This document shows positions 56,287-60,373 of a stretch of DNA of 60,373 bases, one piece after another; the first letter of the stretch is position 1, and each line of letters starts with the position of its first letter. The notes under the pieces are model-generated. The model was not told where the DNA came from, made no database searches, and saw nothing but the letters and a program-made list of their open reading frames with translations. The stretch is from Calothrix sp. MO_167.B12 (GTDB lineage: Bacteria > Cyanobacteriota > Cyanobacteriia > Cyanobacteriales > Nostocaceae): NCBI GenBank assembly GCA_030066045.1, contig JASJCJ010000024.1:1-60373 (forward strand). Direction: 5' to 3'. The position numbers and the translations under genes were made by a program.

Positions 56287-57429
56287 CTAGGCTAATACGC
56301 ACAATCTCGAACTCCGTTTTATTAATTTGACACTGTTCGGATTAAATTGACCAATGCGCGACCAATTGTGGTCATAGATGGAAATCTTTTTGGTTTTACC
56401 AGAATTAGTAAAGCCACCAATCCAACCGCTAATTACCTCACCCTTTCTGGTTGTTTGAACATAATCTCCTGACCTAAAACCAAAAGGTGTTATTGTTCCA
56501 CCTTGCCGTTTTAAAATTCCACCCTTTGAATAATTTTCTTGGTGCAATTTACGCCTGAACAATTTTGGTCGAGTAATCACAATGAATGGGGCTTTGGTTA
56601 CGACACATTCCCCAAACCAATGATGTCCATGTGTTTTTGGTGTGTGAAATTCTTTATATTTAATAAAAAACGTGGAAGCTAGGGCAATTGCATCATTTGC
56701 ATGGGTTTCTGGACATTGTTTTGACTTATCTTTTTTATCCTTAATAAGTCCTAGTTGGTTTCGATACTTACCCGTGTCTAGAGAATCTATTTCCACCACA
56801 GGGGCGATTTTAGATGCTTTTACCCTAAACCACTCTTGACCAACTGTTACAGGAGATATACCAAATCCATTTTTCTTGCTGTTGCCACCACATGACTCAT
56901 CTCTAATTTCAGAGATAGGAATAATTGTGGACATTTCTGTTAGTATACGTAATTCCATCTCCCTGTTAGCTTTTACACTAGGAGGCAATTTATTTTGACG
57001 ACGATTGCTGAATCTTTTTTGGCGATGGTTTCTGAGCTTAAATGTTTTTTTACGATTAATACGTTGTCCTCTACGAGTACGACGCAATTCTGTACGTTTT
57101 GCCATCTTACCTGTTACAGATTGCCTATCCTTGCTTGTCTTTTTTGACTTGTAAAAGCCAGGTAAACAAGCATGAAATATTGCAATTGTTGCCAACTTAG
57201 ACTGAAAAGCAATGCCTGTGAATGCTTTGCCTCTATCTGTTCCACACACTACTTCTTGTGTGTCGTATCCCGATGGTTCCCGTAATAATTGGACATAAAA
57301 TACACCCACTTTATTACGTTTACCAACCGCTTTACCTGCTTTTATCCACTTCCTCGACCGTGCTGGAGTGGTCGGCATAAGAGGCTTTCCATCTGAGGAT
57401 ATTACAGGAACTCTTGTTACTTGATTCAT
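56287..57429 (-). CDS. isrB: IsrB-type RNA-guided nickase (PLMP / RuvC, no HNH)
   Basis: 380 residues from ATG at 57429 (MNQVTRVPVISSDG); 57447 is another start. The longer frame to 57537 would translate the upstream RNA. Seen, with numbers from 57429: PLMP (16-19), RuvC-I CGTDRGKAFTGIA (Asp65), arginine-rich bridge helix with RRTRR (116-120), RuvC-II PISEIRDE (Glu174), GFGISPVTVGQEWF, and RuvC-III ETHANDAIALA (His243, Asp246). There is no HNH between RuvC-II and III, separating IsrB from IscB. IsrB uses an omega RNA to nick DNA. Catalytic acids are intact. It lies between two efflux genes. Confidence 0.88.
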   Translation of the reverse strand: MNQVTRVPVISSDGKPLMPTTPARSRKWIKAGKAVGKRNKVGVFYVQLLREPSGYDTQEVVCGTDRGKAFTGIAFQSKLATIAIFHACLPGFYKSKKTSKDRQSVTGKMAKRTELRRTRRGQRINRKKTFKLRNHRQKRFSNRRQNKLPPSVKANREMELRILTEMSTIIPISEIRDESCGGNSKKNGFGISPVTVGQEWFRVKASKIAPVVEIDSLDTGKYRNQLGLIKDKKDKSKQCPETHANDAIALASTFFIKYKEFHTPKTHGHHWFGECVVTKAPFIVITRPKLFRRKLHQENYSKGGILKRQGGTITPFGFRSGDYVQTTRKGEVISGWIGGFTNSGKTKKISIYDHNWSRIGQFNPNSVKLIKRSSRLCVLA

Positions 57430-57765
57430 AGGGATAACCCAAATCATTACTAATTTGTATTTAGGAGCCACTGCGGTGGACGGGTTCCCCGGCATAAAGG
57501 AGGCAGTGCGTTGGGCGGCTTTGCCGACTTGAAGCAACTGCCGTCAAGTGGCGTGATGAATCCAGTCCCTTCGGGCAATTTGACAAGCGTATCTTCTATT
57601 CACGACTAGACCATAAAGAGGTACAAACTAGGGAAATATTTGTACGTTTAGCCTTGCCAAATCTCTCTGCCCTAACCAACTCTTACGTTGCATACCGTGA
57701 ATCTAGCTAAACTAGGGATTTTGCAAGCCTACACCTACTCGAAGAGAGGTGTAGGTAGTTGACTA
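57430..57765 (-). ncRNA. Probable omega RNA of IsrB
   Basis: In IscB/IsrB loci the guide RNA is read from the 5' flank into the start of the gene. The stretch is non-coding, structured (terminal hairpin; agtcggcaaagccgccc; atgccggggaaccc), and ends at the isrB start. GGGTTCCCCGGCATAA (57482-57497, plus strand) is repeated at 60331-60346. The guide would come from bases just beyond about 57760. The exact 5' end and folding are inferred. Confidence 0.55.
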
Positions 57766-57808
57766 ACTAATATTTAACCACCACCCATCAACTAACAACT
57801 AACAACTA
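57766..57808. repeat. GTTAGTT-type repeats flanking the IsrB element
   Basis: Units of aactaac and aactatc lie at 57786-57822; similar units lie at 56240-56262 beyond the other end. They are probably the pre-insertion intergenic sequence of the adaptor-pump operon. Confidence 0.55.
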
Positions 57809-59182
57809 TCAACTATCAACTACATTCACTTTTGCCCCATCCTTTAAACCATCTCCACCTTGCACAACTACAGTTTGACCGGGCTGTAAACTCGTACCAG
57901 AAATAGCGACTTTCTCACCCATGTCTGCAATCATTTTTATTGCGATTTGCTTGGCTTTACCATTCTCCACAGCAAAAACTAACCATTGATTGCCCCGACG
58001 CGTCAGAGCATCGCGGGATACAATAAAACCTTGGCTCTGATTGCCTAACTTTAAGTTACCTGTAACCGCCATACCCGGTAATAAACCTGGGGGTGGTGTA
58101 TCAAGTCTCACCCTTACTCGTTGCCTTCTCGATGCAGCATCAGCCGAGGGAACCACACCGCTAATTGTGGCATTACCGCGCCATTTAGGTAATGCACGGG
58201 CGGTTAATTCCACCCTGGTTCCTGGTGTGACTTGACCGCTAATTTTTTCTGGCAATTCCAAGAAAATATCTAGTCTATCACCTGCAATTAAATTAACTAT
58301 CTCGCTATTACTTTCTACGTAATCCCCCGGACTAACTTTCCTTTGGGAGACTACACCACCGGAACCTGCACGGATGCGAGTCCTGTTTAATGCTAATTTT
58401 GCTTGATTGACAGATGCTGTTGCAGCTGCAACATTTGCCTGTTGAGCAGCTATTTCTTCACGGGTGGGACCAGCTTTGGCTTCCGCTAATGCCGCTTGGG
58501 CTGCTAATCTGGCTCCTTGAGCATCATCAACCGCAGCCCGTGCTTCCACTAATAGTCTCTGGGCGATCGCTCCTTGTTTGACTAATTCAGTGCGACGTTT
58601 GAGGTTGTCTATGGCTTCCCTTTCCCTGGCTTGGGCTGAACTAACCGCAGCTTGACGCTGGGCAATGATTTCCGGACGGGTACCCACTTCTAACCGGGCT
58701 AGTTGATTGCGCTGCTGTGCGAGTTGGGCTTGGGCTTGAGTTAATGCCAATTTTTGGTCTGTATTATCTATGACAGCAATTTCTTTCCCGGGAGTAACGC
58801 GATCGCCTGCTTGCACTAGCACTTGCTTAATTACCCCTCCCGTTTGCGCCCGGATAGTCGCTTGCTGGGGTGATTCAACTTGCCCTAAAAGCTGGATTTT
58901 TTGCGTAGTATTACCACGAGCTAAAGTTGTGAGTTTTACCGACCGTGGAGGAGGTACTTTGGCTGCAATGGCTACTGGTTCCCTGGTTGGCGATGTTGAG
59001 GAAAACATTTGCCATAGGGCAACTCCATTAATCATCACAGAAATAATTAGCAAGGTCCACAACCAGGGTTTTTGAGAGCTTTCTGGCTCTGCGGCATCTA
59101 CCATTACATCTGTTTCATTATTCTCTACAAAATCATCCGTTTGATTCTCTACAGTTGTATCTGGCGGTATAGGCTGTTGCAT
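57809..59182 (-). CDS. RND periplasmic adaptor (membrane-fusion protein)
   Basis: 457 residues from ATG at 59182 (an upstream frame from 59236 adds 18 residues). A TM anchor (PWLWTLLIISVMINGVAL) is followed by a lipoyl half-motif (ATIRAQTGGVIKQVLVQAGDRVTPG), a long Ala/Gln coiled-coil hairpin (about 150-250), the second lipoyl half (IRAGSGGVVSQRKVSPGDYVESNSEI), and a beta-barrel with MAVTGNLKLG. It bridges the RND pump to an outer-membrane channel. Substrate unknown. Downstream of tetR, with the operator between them. Confidence 0.9.
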   Translation of the reverse strand: MQQPIPPDTTVENQTDDFVENNETDVMVDAAEPESSQKPWLWTLLIISVMINGVALWQMFSSTSPTREPVAIAAKVPPPRSVKLTTLARGNTTQKIQLLGQVESPQQATIRAQTGGVIKQVLVQAGDRVTPGKEIAVIDNTDQKLALTQAQAQLAQQRNQLARLEVGTRPEIIAQRQAAVSSAQAREREAIDNLKRRTELVKQGAIAQRLLVEARAAVDDAQGARLAAQAALAEAKAGPTREEIAAQQANVAAATASVNQAKLALNRTRIRAGSGGVVSQRKVSPGDYVESNSEIVNLIAGDRLDIFLELPEKISGQVTPGTRVELTARALPKWRGNATISGVVPSADAASRRQRVRVRLDTPPPGLLPGMAVTGNLKLGNQSQGFIVSRDALTRRGNQWLVFAVENGKAKQIAIKMIADMGEKVAISGTSLQPGQTVVVQGGDGLKDGAKVNVVDS

Positions 59183-59237
59183 GATTTTATATATCTTAAT
59201 ATTTGAGAGGACAAAAAAATAACCTGAAACTAACATT

Positions 59238-59253
59238 CATACTGGTCGGTATG
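59238..59253. promoter_or_regulatory. TetR-type operator upstream of the adaptor
   Basis: CATAC-TGGTCG-GTATG, a 5-bp inverted repeat over a 6-base spacer, between tetR (stop 59273) and the adaptor (start 59182). The matching site at 60021-60036 supports regulator binding. Confidence 0.65.
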
Positions 59254-59272
59254 TAATCTTGAAAATATCAAG

Positions 59273-59893
59273 CTACAAAGTAACTGTTTGCAAGCCCAGG
59301 ATTCTTAATATTCCTGGTTGTAAATCATTTCTAATGATGTCTAAATCATTTTTAAGTCTTGCTAATATCAATACACCATGAATAAATTCATACATATAAC
59401 GGGCTAAATCTTCTGCATTTAATTCTTGACTGATAAGATTTTCATGTTGAGCATCATTAATGAGAGAAACAAAATACTTAATTACATTTTGAACCGTGTT
59501 AGCAGTAAGCTGTTTGAGTTGTTTTTCTTGAGTATTGTGTCCGCTTGATATGAATGGACAACCAAGCACATTACCTGTTTGCAATTCGCGCATCTTTTGC
59601 TTAGAAATTAGCATCTCACAGTATAAATTCACCCTTTCTATGGGTGTATTTTGTGATGAAAATATTCGATCCATCTCTAGACGAGTTTGTTGCCAATATT
59701 CTGTAAATGCGGCGGTAACTAAATCAGCTTTTGATTGAAAATAATGATAAAAAGCACCTTTTGTTACTCCTGCCTCTTCACAAATTTGAGCAATTCCCAC
59801 AGATTCATAATTATTTTCCCAAATTAGATTCAAAGCTGTTTCTAATAGTCTTTTCTTAGTTTCTTTGATTTCTGAATTTACCAATGTTGCCAT
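59273..59893 (-). CDS. TetR/AcrR-family repressor
   Basis: 206 residues. The N-terminal helix-turn-helix VGIAQICEEAGVTKGAFYHYFQSKADLV at about 33-60 is the TetR signature. The C-terminal ligand domain is helical, with a C-terminal TetR_C-like pattern (YMYEFIHGVLILARL). It most likely represses the adaptor-pump operon and itself: a matching palindrome lies on each side of the gene. The inducing ligand is unknown. ATG at 59893. Confidence 0.9.
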   Translation of the reverse strand: MATLVNSEIKETKKRLLETALNLIWENNYESVGIAQICEEAGVTKGAFYHYFQSKADLVTAAFTEYWQQTRLEMDRIFSSQNTPIERVNLYCEMLISKQKMRELQTGNVLGCPFISSGHNTQEKQLKQLTANTVQNVIKYFVSLINDAQHENLISQELNAEDLARYMYEFIHGVLILARLKNDLDIIRNDLQPGILRILGLQTVTL

Positions 59894-60020
59894 TTTTTAA
59901 ATTGTTTTATCTATGCAAGCAGTTCGCTTATGTGACATATAAAAGGTGTTAATCCCTACAAAATGGAGGGATTTTGTGTCTTTGCTTAGTACTGGCAGAT
60001 TAAAGTATGTTCCCATTATA
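59894..60020. promoter_or_regulatory. Promoter region of the tetR operon
   Basis: It lies between the tetR ATG and its upstream operator and contains aggtgttaatccctacaaaa and ggagggattttgtgtc. A palindrome-like ccctacaaaatggaggg (59954-59970) is visible. No exact promoter was assigned. Confidence 0.4.
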
Positions 60021-60036
60021 CATACCAGCAAGTATG
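60021..60036. promoter_or_regulatory. TetR-type operator upstream of tetR
   Basis: CATAC-CAGCAA-GTATG, matching the arms and 6-base spacing of the site at 59238-59253, with identical outer TA on the right side. About 130 bases upstream of the tetR start. Confidence 0.65.
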
Positions 60037-60373
60037 TAAACAATAGTAAATATTTATTGCGATGATAGTAATATATCTACAGCATCTCAAAAATTGAACA
60101 ATGCTATAGCACTACGCAATCAGGGCGCGGACATTTTTGAGTGCACCAAACCTATGAACAGTAAACTTATTACTTATTACTTGCGCGTAGCACTATAAGG
60201 CTAGGGTCTGTTTTCAAACCCCAAAATTAGCATCAATTGTAGGTTGGGGAGCCACTCCGTTGCGGTGAAACACTTGCGGTGGTGAGGCAGTACAGTCTTG
60301 GGGTCTCCCCAAGTGGAGTAACTGCCGAAAGGGTTCCCCGGCATAAGCAAAGTGTTGCTCGCGAAGCGTATCC
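60037..60373. repeat. Repeat mosaic at the window end
   Basis: No gene is seen. ATTACTT repeats with gcgcgtagcactata (60166-60197) copy the motif near 2911-2950. A half GTAGGTTGG repeat follows (60214-60248). The last 120 bp contain cttggggtctccccaag (60297-60313) and GGGTTCCCCGGCATAA (60331-60346), shared with the omega RNA region of isrB, so an IscB/IsrB-type RNA or its repeat derivative may lie here. Confidence 0.5.

Larger units (their letters stand above)
56265..57765 (-). mobile_element. IsrB-type IS200/IS605-superfamily element
   Basis: Comprises isrB, its upstream RNA region, and a terminal hairpin CCTACACCTACTCGAAGAGA / GGTGTAGG (57728-57755: 9 bp plus CTC/GAG around a GAA loop, one bulged A). 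The end AACTACCTACAC (57749-57760 complement) is identical to the tnpB element's end at 16969-16980. The distal end, near 56265-56285, is not resolved. There is no tnpA. Repeated gttagtt units flank it on both sides. Confidence 0.65.

Noticed and set aside
56287-57537. Calling the RuvC protein IscB, or using its full open frame
   Set aside because: No HNH motif lies between RuvC-II and RuvC-III, so IsrB fits better; the first 36 codons overlap the structured RNA region and precede the PLMP domain.
1-60373. tRNA or rRNA genes
   Set aside because: Intergenic regions were read on both strands for cloverleaf patterns and conserved rRNA stretches; none was convincing. A tRNAscan or covariance run would settle it.

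Overview
The window is a chromosomal segment of a cyanobacterium, most likely filamentous and of the Nostocales type. The evidence is a psbM gene, scattered HIP1 octamers (GCGATCGC), cyanobacterial DUF families (DUF4912, DUF2358, DUF2996, DUF2007), a Pkn-type serine/threonine kinase, a phosphoglycerate-mutase-like phosphatase, and intergenic regions filled with 7-bp tandem repeats (GGAGTGA, ATTACTT and GTTGTTA types) and small palindromic repeats. No rRNA, tRNA or CRISPR array was recognised.

Layout. 0.5-2.5 kb: an L-amino-acid-oxidase-like flavoenzyme that looks foreign. 3-13 kb: ordinary genes (glycosyltransferase, Tat-type lipoprotein Mn-SOD, MscS channel with a coiled-coil periplasmic part, ArsA/Get3-like ATPase, NAGPA-like lipoprotein, DUF4912 protein). 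13-21 kb: two sensor histidine kinases with nearly identical catalytic halves. A tnpB-only IS200/IS605-type element sits between them and supplies the last codons of the second kinase; that kinase follows a PstS-like binding lipoprotein. 21-35 kb: YdiJ-like dehydrogenase, MnmE, orphan HicB, SDR, a divergent IF-3 with a probable AUC start, LURP-one protein, O-methyltransferase, TrhO and a Ser/Thr kinase. 36-37 kb: two very small genes.

37.8-43.8 kb holds a thiamine-diphosphate 2-keto-acid decarboxylase, a Glu/Leu/Phe/Val dehydrogenase, and an 876-residue fusion of an amino-acid-oxidase-like flavoprotein to a 2OG-Fe(II)-oxygenase-like domain. In that domain the usual H-x-D iron-ligand motif reads H-x-Y. 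Together they suggest an uncharacterised pathway acting on amino acids and their 2-keto acids. Gene debris follows (helicase and TMEM175 fragments, an IS1380 remnant split by a 92-bp TA-flanked MITE), then a fusion of an MGS fold to a diacylglycerol-kinase-like domain.

46.8-52.9 kb carries mtnP, a TM2 protein, a DUF2996 protein, ddl, psbM and a [2Fe-2S] ferredoxin. 52.9-60 kb is a TetR - membrane-fusion protein - RND pump cassette, with two matching CATAC-N6-GTATG operator-like sites. Between the adaptor and pump genes lies an IsrB element: a PLMP/RuvC/arginine-rich protein without HNH, with an omega-RNA-like region upstream. IsrB and TnpB are both RNA-guided nuclease families of IS200/IS605-type transposons, and the two elements share a 12-bp terminal motif.
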